From Kocuria marina (GTDB lineage: Bacteria; Actinomycetota; Actinomycetes; Actinomycetales; Micrococcaceae), in the NCBI RefSeq assembly GCF_000786655.1, contig NZ_JROM01000016.1:1-64000 (forward strand): 64,000 bases of DNA. Direction: 5' to 3'. A program made the position numbers and the translations under genes. The stretch's first letter is position 1. Every line of letters begins with the position of its first letter. Below, piece after piece: positions 25,643-33,938 of the stretch. The notes below the pieces were generated by a model that did not search any database, was not told where the DNA came from, and saw only the letters and a list, made by a program, of their open reading frames with translations.

Positions 25643-26398
25643 ATGCCTGATTCCGAACGACCGCAGATCCCGCGGGTGGGTATCGGAGCGTTACTGCGCC
25701 GATTGCAACCGCAGTTCCCCGAGCTGACCGCGTCCAAGGTGCGCTTCCTCGAGGACCAGGGACTCGTGCACCCGTTGCGGAGCGCCTCGGGGTACCGGAA
25801 GTACTCGCACGAGGACGTCGCCCGGTTGGAGACCGTGTTGACCCTGCAACGGGAGCGCTACCTCCCGTTGCGGGTCATCCGTGACCGGTTGGACCGGGGC
25901 GAGGACCCCGCGCAGGACACCGAGCGGCAGCAACCGGAGACCGGACGGCCCGGGGACGGCGTCGAGCCACAACCCGCTTCACCGGCTCCGGACGGCGGTC
26001 GGCGGTACACCCTGCGCGAGCTCGCGGCGCGGTCGGGCACGGACGTCCCCCTGCTGAGGGAACTGCTCAACCACGGCCTGCTCGTGGAACGAGCCGGTGC
26101 GTTCGACGGCCACGCGCTCACCGTGGCCGTGGCCGCGGGCAAACTCAACGGGTACGGGATCGAACCGCGGCACCTGCGCGTGCTGCGGGGCGCCTCGGAA
26201 CGCGTGATCGCCCTCGTGGAGGGCAGCATCTCGCCACTGCGCAGCCGCCGAGACCCCGAGACGCGGCGGAAAGCCGTGCAGCGGGCCCGTGAGATCGCCT
26301 CGCTGTGCCTCACCGTGATGACCGCGCTCGTGACCTCGCAGGTGGAGGAGACGGTGCAACCGTTCGCCTCGCCGGACACGGACGGGGGTGCACGATGA
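25643..26398 (+). CDS. ftsR: MerR-type regulator, FtsR-like (activator of ftsZ in corynebacteria)
   Basis: DNA-binding regulator of the MerR family. The winged HTH occupies about residues 10-85 (RVGIGALLRRLQPQFPELTA, then SKVRFLEDQGLVHPLRSASG and YRKYSHEDVARLETVLTLQR). A Gln/Pro-rich linker of about 30 residues and a second helical domain with YTLRELAARSGTDVPLLREL follow. Length (251) and position directly after garA match Corynebacterium FtsR and Rv1828. Its target would then be ftsZ, 36 kb away in this window. The stop overlaps the DUF151 gene by four bases. The name is by synteny and fold; function is inferred. Confidence 0.8.
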   Translation: MPDSERPQIPRVGIGALLRRLQPQFPELTASKVRFLEDQGLVHPLRSASGYRKYSHEDVARLETVLTLQRERYLPLRVIRDRLDRGEDPAQDTERQQPETGRPGDGVEPQPASPAPDGGRRYTLRELAARSGTDVPLLRELLNHGLLVERAGAFDGHALTVAVAAGKLNGYGIEPRHLRVLRGASERVIALVEGSISPLRSRRDPETRRKAVQRAREIASLCLTVMTALVTSQVEETVQPFASPDTDGGAR

Positions 26399-26907
26399 GC
26401 CCGAACGTGCGCATGGAGATCGCCGGAGTGCGCATGGACGTGCCTACGGGCCAGCCCGTGGTTGTGCTGCGCGAGCTCCAGGGCGCCCGGCGTCTGCCCA
26501 TCTGGGTGGGGACCAACGAGGCCACGTCCATCGTGTTCGCGCTGCAGGGCATCGAGCCCCCGCGCCCCCTGACGCACGACCTCCTGCTGTCCGTGGTGGA
26601 CCAGCTCGGGCGCAGCGTGCGGGACGTCGTGGTGCACACGGTCGAGAACACGGTGTTCCACGCGGCCATCTCCTTCGACGACGGCACCGTGGTGGACGCC
26701 CGCGCCTCGGACGCGCTCGCGATCGCCGCGCGCACGTCCTGCCCCATCCTGTGCGCCACGGCCGTGCTGGACGAGGCCGGTCTGGTGCTCAGCGCGGACG
26801 GTGAACTGCGGGAACAGGCGGGGGGCTCGCCACAGGAGGCGGAGGCCCAGGTCCGGGAGTTCCGGGATTTCCTGGACCACGTGGATCCGGACGATTTCCA
26901 GTCCTGA
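26395..26907 (+). CDS. DUF151 bifunctional-nuclease-family protein
   Basis: Member of the DUF151 (BFN) family, first described as a plant bifunctional nuclease; the bacterial role is not established. The 170-residue protein carries the family pattern: RRLPIWVGTNEATSIVFALQ, PRPLTHDLLLSVVDQLG, then DARASDALAIAARTSCPI. An acidic C-terminal tail follows. It is translationally coupled to ftsR by an ATGA overlap and followed, after 166 bases with its own promoter, by a second MerR gene. Confidence 0.88.
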   Translation: MSPNVRMEIAGVRMDVPTGQPVVVLRELQGARRLPIWVGTNEATSIVFALQGIEPPRPLTHDLLLSVVDQLGRSVRDVVVHTVENTVFHAAISFDDGTVVDARASDALAIAARTSCPILCATAVLDEAGLVLSADGELREQAGGSPQEAEAQVREFRDFLDHVDPDDFQS

Positions 26908-26972
26908 TTCCACCCCCGTCCGGGCCTCGTGCGGGTAGGCTGACGACACGGGCCCGCCCGCGGGCAATGTCT

Positions 26973-27001
26973 TTGACCCGCTCCACCCGTGGGTTTACCG
27001 T
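26973..27001 (+). promoter_or_regulatory. Promoter of the second MerR gene
   Basis: TTGACC (26973-26978) and TACCGT (26996-27001) are separated by exactly 17 bases, the best vegetative promoter match in the window. The spacer contains ACCC-GT-GGGT, a short dyad where a MerR dimer could sit. The leader to the TTG start is about 65 bases. Confidence 0.65.
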
Positions 27002-27073
27002 CGAGGAAGCATCAGCGCGCTGGTGCCCGTGTCCGGGGGATCGGACACCCCCACCCACGCACGAGGAGGACGC

Positions 27074-27688
27074 TTGAGCAATCCGGAGCTGCCGCTGGAC
27101 GCGGCACAGCTGCGCGCATCCTCCCTCGCCGGCGGCACCCAGGAGATGTTGTTCACCGACAACCTGGGCGGCTACGACGAGACCGTGGGCTTCCGCGGAC
27201 CCACCGCGTGCAAGGCCGCGGGGATCACCTACCGTCAGCTGGACTACTGGGCGCGCACCGATCTGGTGGAACCCACCGTGCGCGGCGCTAAGGGCTCCGG
27301 GTCGCAGCGGCTCTACAGCTTCCGGGACATCCTGGTGCTCAAGGTGGTCAAGCGCCTGCTCGACACCGGCGTCTCCCTGCAGCAGATCCGCTCCGCGGTG
27401 GGCGCGCTGCGGCTGCGCAACATCGAGGACCTCACGCGGTTGACGCTCATGTCCGACGGCGCCAGCGTCTACGAGTGCACGTCCCCCCACGAGGTCATCG
27501 ACCTGGTCCAGGGCGGTCAGGGCGTGTTCGGGATCGCGGTGGGCCGGGTGTGGCGCGAGGTCGAGGGCACGCTCGCGTCCATGCCGGGTGAGCACGCCAG
27601 CCTGGACGGCGCCCCCGCAGCGGATCCGTTCCCGGAGGACGAACTCTCCGCCCGGCGCGCGCGCCGTCGCAAGAAGAACGCGGGCTGA
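27074..27688 (+). CDS. MerR-family transcriptional regulator (Rv1830-like)
   Basis: DNA-binding protein with a MerR HTH in the middle of the chain (about 47-115): ACKAAGITYRQLDYWARTDL, then SGSQRLYSFRDILVLKVVKR and GVSLQQIRSAVGALR. The TTG at 27074 is preceded by GAGGAGGA at ideal spacing and is preferred to the GTG at 27023. It has 204 residues and a basic C-terminal tail. Its place after DUF151 matches Rv1830. The effector is unknown, and no metal-binding Cys cluster is present. Confidence 0.85.
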   Translation: MSNPELPLDAAQLRASSLAGGTQEMLFTDNLGGYDETVGFRGPTACKAAGITYRQLDYWARTDLVEPTVRGAKGSGSQRLYSFRDILVLKVVKRLLDTGVSLQQIRSAVGALRLRNIEDLTRLTLMSDGASVYECTSPHEVIDLVQGGQGVFGIAVGRVWREVEGTLASMPGEHASLDGAPAADPFPEDELSARRARRRKKNAG

Positions 27689-27730
27689 CCCGCCCCGGCG
27701 TCAACCGCGCGGCCGCCGCCGCCCTGGGGG

Positions 27731-28565
27731 TCAGCGCGTGAGCCCCGCCAGAATGGTGCCGAAGCGTTCCGCGAGATCCTGGGCCGGCGCACCCGGCCAG
27801 CGGTGGACGGGCCACGCGGCCCCCTGGATCTGCTGCATCACCGAGAGGTCCGGCAGTACCGGGTCCACCACGAGCGGTCCGAACAGTTCCTGCAGTTCCC
27901 GCATGCGGTGACGTTGCTCGTCCGAGTCGTCACGTACGCGGTTGATCACCACGCCGGCCTCCGGGACCGCCCAGATCCGTGAGCTCTCGAACTGCGCGAG
28001 CGCCGTCATGGTGCGCTTGGTGCCCGCCACGGAGAACAGGGACGGTTCCGCCACGGAGAGCACCTTGTGGGACGCGGCCCACGCCATGCGGGTCAGGGCG
28101 CTAAGCGTGGGCGGGCAGTCGATCAGCACGAGCTCGTAGCGGTCCAGACCCCGTAGCGCGGTCTCGAGCCGCTTGAGGTCCTTGTTCCGGAACGCCGCGT
28201 GGTCCAGGTGCGACGACGCCGCGGAGCCCGGTGCCACGTCCAGGACGGCCCGCGCCGCCGGGCGACGACGCGTCGGCCGAGGCGTCCGGGCCCGCGGGAT
28301 CCGTGTGTGGCGTGATGGGGTGCTTGGTCCACGAGGACGCCGTGGCCACGGAGGCCAGCGCACCCTTGCGGGGCCGACGAAGCACGGTGCCCACCTCGTG
28401 ACCCGGGCGGGCGTGGACGCCGAGCGCCGTGGAGGCGTCACCGTGGGGGTCCAGGTCCACCACGAGGGTGGGGACGCGTGCTTCGAGAGCGGCGGAGGCC
28501 AGCCCCAGGACCACGGAGGACTTGCCCACCCCGCCCTTGAGGCTGCTGATGCTGACGATCTGCAC
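27731..28565 (-). pseudogene. ParA-family ATPase gene interrupted by a frameshift
   Basis: The N-terminal half reads in one frame from ATG 28565 with ISSLKGGVGKSSVVLGLASA (P-loop) and VVDLDPHGDASTALGV. The C-terminal half reads in another frame, with VLDVAPGSAASSHLDHAAF, LVLIDCPPTLSALTRMAW and the typical end QQIQGAAWPVHRWPGAP, to the stop at 27731. The frames cross near 28250-28270 in a run of G and C, in the region that is a variable linker in relatives. One extra base (or two missing) would restore a protein of about 278 residues. All catalytic motifs are intact, so a sequencing or assembly error, a recent mutation or recoding are all possible. It is unrelated to the parA at 3673. Confidence 0.75.
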
Positions 28566-28737
28566 GGATCACCCTTCTGTCACCTGAAATGGGGGCTGTC
28601 CACCAGCCTGTTACATGCTAGTGGGTGGATCACCGCACGTCGCGAGCCGTGGCCGGGGGTGGCGCGCGGCGTCGTCATCCACGAGAGCGGCCCCGAGGAC
28701 ACGGGGACGGGGCGACCCCGGTGGGGCGCGGCTCACG

Positions 28738-28743
28738 TAAGCT
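28738..28743 (+). promoter_or_regulatory. Candidate -10 element of pyruvate carboxylase
   Basis: TAAGCT fits TAnnnT and lies 68 bases before the ATG at 28812, in the 246-base divergent gap. The -35 is not clear. Confidence 0.4.
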
Positions 28744-28811
28744 GTCCCCGGTAGTCGTCTCCTCACCCAGTGCGCGGGCCCCACAGGGCGCCGCGTGCGG
28801 AAACGGTAGTC

Positions 28812-31800
28812 ATGTTCTCCAAGATCCTGGTGGCCAACCGCGGCGAGATCGCCATTCGCGCGTTCCGAGCGGCGTACGAACTCGGCGCCAAGACCGTTGC
28901 CGTCTTCCCGTACGAGGACCGCAATTCGATCCACCGCCAGAAAGCGGACGAGGCCTACCACATCGGGGAGGAGGGCCACCCGGTGCGCGCGTACCTGGAC
29001 GTGGCCGAGATCGTGCGCGTGGCCAAGGAGTCCGGGGCGGACGCGATCTACCCGGGCTACGGTTTCCTGTCCGAGAACCCGGACCTCGCACGCGCGGCCG
29101 ACGCGGAGGGCATCACGTTCGTGGGTCCGCGCGCGGAAATCCTGGAACTTGCCGGGAACAAGGTCGAGGCGTTGCGCGCCGCGCGGCGCGCGGGTATCCC
29201 CACGCTCGAGTCCTCGGACCCCTCCTCGGACAAGGAGGCCCTGATCGAGGCCGCGGAGAAGATCGGCTTCCCGGTGTTCGTCAAGGCCGTCGCCGGTGGC
29301 GGGGGCCGCGGCATGCGGCGCGTGGAGAAGCCCGAACAGTTGGCGGACGCGCTCGACGCCGCGATGCGCGAGGCGGACACCGCGTTCGGTGACCCCACCG
29401 TGTTCATCGAGCAGGCCGTGTTGCGCCCGCGGCACATCGAGGTGCAGATCCTCGCGGACAACGAGGGCAACATCGTGCACCTGTTCGAACGGGACTGCTC
29501 ACTTCAGCGCCGCCACCAGAAGGTCATCGAGATCGCCCCGGCACCGCACCTGGACGAGGAGATCCGTGACGCCCTGCACCGGGACGCGGTGAAGTTCGCC
29601 AAGGAGCTCGGCTACGTCAACGCGGGCACCGTGGAGTTCCTCGTGGACACCGCCGGGGAGCGCGCAGGGCAGCACGTGTTCATCGAGATGAACCCCCGGA
29701 TCCAGGTGGAGCACACCGTGACCGAGGAGATCACGGACGTGGACCTGGTCCAGTCCCAGTTGCGCATCGCCGCCGGTGAGAGCCTGGACGACCTGGGCAT
29801 CTCGCAGGACGCGCTGCGCGTGCGCGGGGCCGCCCTGCAATGCCGGATCACCACGGAGGATCCCGCCAACGACTTCCGCCCGGACGTGGGCAAGGTTTCC
29901 GCTTACCGTTCCGCCGGTGGCGCCGGTGTGCGCCTGGACGGTGGCACGCTCTACGCGGGCGCGGAGATCTCCCCGCACTTCGACTCGATGCTCGTGAAGC
30001 TCACGTGCCGCGGCCGCGACTACACCACCGCGGTGCACCGCGCCCGCCGCGCGCTCGCGGAGTTCCGCATCCGCGGGATCGCCACCAACATCCAGTTCCT
30101 TCAGGCCGTGCTGCACAACCCGGACTTCCTGGCCGGGGACGTGGCCACGGACTTCATCGAGAACCACCCGGACCTGCTCGCGGGCAAGGGCTCGGCGGAC
30201 CGCGGCTCCCGCGCCCTGAACTACCTCGCCGAGGTCACGGTCAACAAGCCCCACGGCGAGCGCGTGGACGGGATCGACCCGCGCAACAAGCTGCCCCACT
30301 ACCCGGGTGACAAGCGCGACGAGCCCTACCGCTCCCCGTTCGACGGCCCGTCCGCCCACGAGGTGCCCGACGGGTGGCGCCGGGTGCTGCAGGAGAAGGG
30401 CCCCGAGGGCTTCGCCCGGGCGCTGCGCGAGTACGAGCCGCTCGCGGTGACCTCCACGACCTTCCGCGACGCGCACCAGTCGCTGCTGGCCACCCGCGTG
30501 CGCACCCGCGACCTGCTCTCGGCGGCACCGGCGTACGCGCACCTGCTGCCGGGGTTGCTCTCGGTCGAGGCGTGGGGTGGCGCCACGTACGACGTCGCAC
30601 TGCGCTTCCTGGGGGAGGACCCGTGGGAGCGGCTGCGCCTGTTGCGCGAGGCGATGCCGAACATCCCGATCCAGATGTTGCTGCGCGGGCGCAACACCGT
30701 GGGCTACACGCCGTACCCGGTGGAGGTGACCAACGCGTTCGTCGCCGAGGCCGCCGAGACGGGCGTGGACATCTTCCGGATCTTCGACGCGCTCAACGAC
30801 GTCGAGCAGATGCGCCCTGCGATCGAGGCCGTGCGCGCGACCGGGACCGCGGTCGCCGAGGTGGCCCTGTGCTACACCGGTAACCTCCTGGACCCCCGGG
30901 AGACCGTCTACACGCTCGACTACTACCTGGACCTCGCGCAGCAGTGCGTGGACGCCGGCGCCCACATCCTGGCGATCAAGGACATGGCCGGTCTGCTGCG
31001 GCCCGAGGCCGCCCGCCGCCTGGTCACCGCGCTGCGCGAACGCTTCGACCTCCCGCTGCACCTGCACACCCACGACACCGCAGGGGGCCAGTTGGCCACG
31101 CTGCTCGCGGCGTCGGACGCCGGTGTCGACGCCGTGGACGCGGCCTCCGCGTCGATGGCCGGGACCACGTCCCAGGTCTCCGGCTCCGCGCTCGTCGCGG
31201 CGCTCGAGAACACGGACCGGGACACCGGGCTGAGCCTGGACGCGGTCAGCGACCTGGAACCGTACTGGGAGGTCGTGCGTTCGATCTACAAGCCCTTCGA
31301 ATCGGGTCTCACGAGCCCCACGGGGCGCGTGTACCGCCACGAGATCCCGGGCGGGCAGCTCTCAAACCTGCGCCAGCAGGCCATCGCGCTGGGGTTGGGG
31401 GAGAAGTTCGAGGCGATCGAGGACATGTACCACGCCGCGGACCGGATGCTGGGGCACCTGGTCAAGGTCACGCCGTCGTCCAAGGTGGTGGGCGACCTCG
31501 CCCTGCAGCTCGTGGGCATGGACGTGGACCCCGCCGAGTTCGAGGCCGATCCCCGCAAGTTCGACATCCCGGACTCCGTGATCAACTTCCTCGCTGGCGA
31601 GCTCGGCACCCCGCCCGCGGGCTGGCCGGAACCGTTCCGCAGCAAGGCGTTGGAGGGACGCACCGTGCACCTGGCGGACGAGGAGCTCTCGGAGCAGGAT
31701 GTCGAGGAGCTCGCCCAGCCGGGCGAGGTGCGCCGCGCGGCCCTGAACCGGCTGCTTTTCCCCGGCCCCACGCGTGACTACCAGAACTCGCGCACCAAGT

Positions 31801-32261
31801 ACGGGGACATCTCCCTCCTGCACACCCGCGACTTCCTGTACGGGCTGAAACAGGACCACGAGCACGTCATCTCGCTCGGCAAGGGGGTGCGGCTGCTGGT
31901 CACCCTGCAGGCGATCTCCGAACCGGACGAGAAGGGGATGCGCACGGTCATGGTGACCCTCAACGGTCAGCTGCGCCTGCTCGAGATCCGCGACGAGTCG
32001 GTGAAGTCCCAGGCCGTGGAGACCGAGAAGGCGGACACCTCCAAGCCCGGGCACGTGGCGGCACCCTTCGCCGGTGCGGTCACGGTCACGGTCTCCGAGG
32101 GGGCAAAGGTCGCCGCGGGGGACTCAGTGGCCACGATCGAGGCCATGAAGATGGAGGCGTCCATCACTGCGCCGGTCTCGGGCACGGTCTCCCGCGTGGC
32201 ACTTGCGGACACCGCGCACGTCAGCGGCGGGGACCTGGTGCTGGTGATCGACCCCGAGTGA
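28812..32261 (+). CDS. pyc: Pyruvate carboxylase
   Basis: Biotin enzyme that carboxylates pyruvate to oxaloacetate, the main anaplerotic reaction in many actinobacteria. A single 1149-residue chain holds biotin carboxylase (ILVANRGEIAIRAFRAAYEL at the start, GGGGRGMRRV ATP loop, EMNPRIQVEHTVTE), the carboxyltransferase (TTFRDAHQSLLATRVRT, LKDMAGLL-type IKDMAGLLRPEAA, HTHDTAGGQ) and the biotinyl domain with EAMKMEAS, whose Lys1113 receives biotin. The length is usual. The ATG at 28812 precedes FSKILVANRGE directly; a 14-codon longer frame is unlikely. Confidence 0.96.
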   Translation: MFSKILVANRGEIAIRAFRAAYELGAKTVAVFPYEDRNSIHRQKADEAYHIGEEGHPVRAYLDVAEIVRVAKESGADAIYPGYGFLSENPDLARAADAEGITFVGPRAEILELAGNKVEALRAARRAGIPTLESSDPSSDKEALIEAAEKIGFPVFVKAVAGGGGRGMRRVEKPEQLADALDAAMREADTAFGDPTVFIEQAVLRPRHIEVQILADNEGNIVHLFERDCSLQRRHQKVIEIAPAPHLDEEIRDALHRDAVKFAKELGYVNAGTVEFLVDTAGERAGQHVFIEMNPRIQVEHTVTEEITDVDLVQSQLRIAAGESLDDLGISQDALRVRGAALQCRITTEDPANDFRPDVGKVSAYRSAGGAGVRLDGGTLYAGAEISPHFDSMLVKLTCRGRDYTTAVHRARRALAEFRIRGIATNIQFLQAVLHNPDFLAGDVATDFIENHPDLLAGKGSADRGSRALNYLAEVTVNKPHGERVDGIDPRNKLPHYPGDKRDEPYRSPFDGPSAHEVPDGWRRVLQEKGPEGFARALREYEPLAVTSTTFRDAHQSLLATRVRTRDLLSAAPAYAHLLPGLLSVEAWGGATYDVALRFLGEDPWERLRLLREAMPNIPIQMLLRGRNTVGYTPYPVEVTNAFVAEAAETGVDIFRIFDALNDVEQMRPAIEAVRATGTAVAEVALCYTGNLLDPRETVYTLDYYLDLAQQCVDAGAHILAIKDMAGLLRPEAARRLVTALRERFDLPLHLHTHDTAGGQLATLLAASDAGVDAVDAASASMAGTTSQVSGSALVAALENTDRDTGLSLDAVSDLEPYWEVVRSIYKPFESGLTSPTGRVYRHEIPGGQLSNLRQQAIALGLGEKFEAIEDMYHAADRMLGHLVKVTPSSKVVGDLALQLVGMDVDPAEFEADPRKFDIPDSVINFLAGELGTPPAGWPEPFRSKALEGRTVHLADEELSEQDVEELAQPGEVRRAALNRLLFPGPTRDYQNSRTKYGDISLLHTRDFLYGLKQDHEHVISLGKGVRLLVTLQAISEPDEKGMRTVMVTLNGQLRLLEIRDESVKSQAVETEKADTSKPGHVAAPFAGAVTVTVSEGAKVAAGDSVATIEAMKMEASITAPVSGTVSRVALADTAHVSGGDLVLVIDPE

Positions 32262-32276
32262 CGGATCCCGCCGCCC

Positions 32277-32365
32277 CGCCTGTCCTCGGACGCGCGGGGC
32301 GGCGATGAGCGAGGCGGATTTCCGCAAGAATCTAACGCGCCTGTCCTCGGACGCGCGGGGCGGCG
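32277..32365. repeat. Two 28-bp direct repeats between pyc and mtr
   Basis: The 28-base sequence beginning CGCCTGTCCTCGGACGCGCG and ending GGGCGGCG occurs at 32277-32304 and again, without mismatch, at 32338-32365. The starts are 61 bases apart. The first copy, with the preceding CCGCCCCGC, can form a hairpin against GCGGGGCGG and may terminate pyc. The second abuts the -10 element of mtr. Confidence 0.85.
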
Positions 32366-32368
32366 GCC

Positions 32369-32374
32369 TAGGAT
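32369..32374 (+). promoter_or_regulatory. -10 element of mtr (leaderless)
   Basis: TAGGAT ends seven bases before the ATG at 32382, the spacing for transcription starting on the start codon. It lies directly after the second 28-bp repeat. Confidence 0.55.
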
Positions 32375-32381
32375 GGGGCGC

Positions 32382-33809
32382 ATGCGTTCTTTCGACCTGA
32401 TCATCGTGGGCTCCGGCTCCGGCAACTCCATCCTCACAAACGAGTACGCGGACCTCGACGTCGCCATCGTGGAACCCGGCCGGTTCGGCGGCACGTGCCT
32501 CAACGTGGGGTGCATCCCCACCAAGATGTACGCGTACCCGGCCACCGTGGGGGACCAAGCGCGGGACGCCATACGGCTGGGCCTGGACGCCGTGATCGAG
32601 GGTGTGGACTGGCCCGGCATGCGGGATCGGATCTTCGCCCGGATCGACGCGATCTCCAAGAACGGGCTGCAGTACCGCGAGTCGCTCGACAACGTCACGG
32701 TGATCCAGGAGTACGTGCACTTCGTGGAACCGGGGGTCCTCGAGACCGAGTCCGGGCAGCGGATCACCGCCGATCAGATCGTGCTGGCCAACGGTTCGCG
32801 GGTCCGCATCCCGGACGTGCCGGGTACCGACCTGCCCGGGGTGCACACCTCGGACACCGTGATGCGCCTGGACGAGTTCCCCCGGGACGTGATCGTGGTG
32901 GGCGGTGGCTACGTGGCCGCCGAGTTCTGCCACGTCTTCCGCGGCCTGGGCGCGTCCGTGACCCAGCTCAACCGCTCGCAGCGCTTGCTGCGCGAACACG
33001 ACGACACGATCGCCGAGCGCTTCGCGCGCGAGGCCGCCGAACAATGGGACCTGCAACTCGGGTGGTCGCTGTCCGGGATCGAGCGCGCCGAGGACGGCCG
33101 CCTGACGGTGACGGCGCAGGCGTCCGACGGTTCCGGTCAGCACTGGGACGGCACCGCCGACGTCGTCCTGCTCGCCACGGGCCGGGTCCCCAACGCGGAC
33201 ACCCTGCGCCCGGAAGCCGCCCACCTGGACGTCACCGACGCCGGCCTGCTCGCGGTGGACGAGTACCAGCGTGTGCTCTCCGGCGGGGAACCCGTGAGCG
33301 GTCTGTGGGCGCTCGGGGACGTGTGCTCCCCGTTCCAGCTCAAGCACGTGGCCAATGCCGAGGCCCGCACGGTCTCCCACAACGTGGTGCACCCGCAGGA
33401 GCTGCGCGCGACCGACCACCGCTACGTGCCCTCCGCGGTGTTCACCGAACCCCAGATCGCATCCGTGGGCATGACCGAGGACCAGGCCCGCGACTGGGCC
33501 GCCCGGAACGACGAGCGGATCACGGTCAAGGAACAGGACTTCGGGGACGTGGCCTACGGCTGGGCCATGGAGGACCACGCCGGGATCTGCAAACTCATCG
33601 CGAACGCCCGCACCGGTGAGCTGCTGGGCGCGCACCTGATCGGGCGGGACTCGTCCAACCTGATCCAGCCGCTCGTCCAGGGCATGTCCTTCGGGCTGCG
33701 GGCCCACGAGATGGCGCGCGGCCAGTACTGGATCCACCCCGCGCTCGCGGAGGTCGTGGAGAACGCACTGCTCGGACTGGACGTCCCCGGGCAGCGCGCG
33801 GACGACTGA
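32382..33809 (+). CDS. mtr: Mycothione reductase
   Basis: FAD- and NADPH-dependent disulfide reductase that regenerates mycothiol, the actinobacterial thiol. FAD site DLIIVGSGSGNSILTN, then the redox-active pair GGTCLNVGCIPTKMY with Cys39 and Cys44, the NADPH motif VIVVGGGYVAAEFCHVF, and the C-terminal dimerisation end QYWIHPALAEVVENALLGLD with the catalytic His. The Asn-rich start (GNSILTN) and GGTCLNVGCIP separate it from glutathione and dihydrolipoamide reductases. I choose ATG 32382 over ATG 32373 because the -10 element would overlap the longer version. It has 475 residues. Confidence 0.9.
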   Translation: MRSFDLIIVGSGSGNSILTNEYADLDVAIVEPGRFGGTCLNVGCIPTKMYAYPATVGDQARDAIRLGLDAVIEGVDWPGMRDRIFARIDAISKNGLQYRESLDNVTVIQEYVHFVEPGVLETESGQRITADQIVLANGSRVRIPDVPGTDLPGVHTSDTVMRLDEFPRDVIVVGGGYVAAEFCHVFRGLGASVTQLNRSQRLLREHDDTIAERFAREAAEQWDLQLGWSLSGIERAEDGRLTVTAQASDGSGQHWDGTADVVLLATGRVPNADTLRPEAAHLDVTDAGLLAVDEYQRVLSGGEPVSGLWALGDVCSPFQLKHVANAEARTVSHNVVHPQELRATDHRYVPSAVFTEPQIASVGMTEDQARDWAARNDERITVKEQDFGDVAYGWAMEDHAGICKLIANARTGELLGAHLIGRDSSNLIQPLVQGMSFGLRAHEMARGQYWIHPALAEVVENALLGLDVPGQRADD

Positions 33810-33861
33810 TCCGGGCCCAAAACGCCGGTCTGCCAAGCACAGTGCCCGGCCCGGGGACCCC

Positions 33862-33913
33862 ACGACGACGCCGCCCGCACCCTTGCGCGAAAGGGGGCGG
33901 GCGGCGTCGTCGT
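33862..33913. terminator. Bidirectional terminator hairpin between mtr and fadD
   Basis: A perfect 17-bp stem ACGACGACGCCGCCCGC (33862-33878) against its complement at 33897-33913, with CCCTT/AAGGG pairing inside (33880-33884 with 33891-33895). It lies between two convergent genes and is symmetrical. No T-tract is present. Confidence 0.75.
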
Positions 33914-33938
33914 ACCGGGGGCGCGGTGGCCGGAGGCG

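Noticed and set aside
32277-32365. CRISPR-like direct repeats
   Set aside because: Only two copies of a 28-base sequence with one spacer, partly self-complementary, and no cas genes. A duplicated terminator or operator is more likely.
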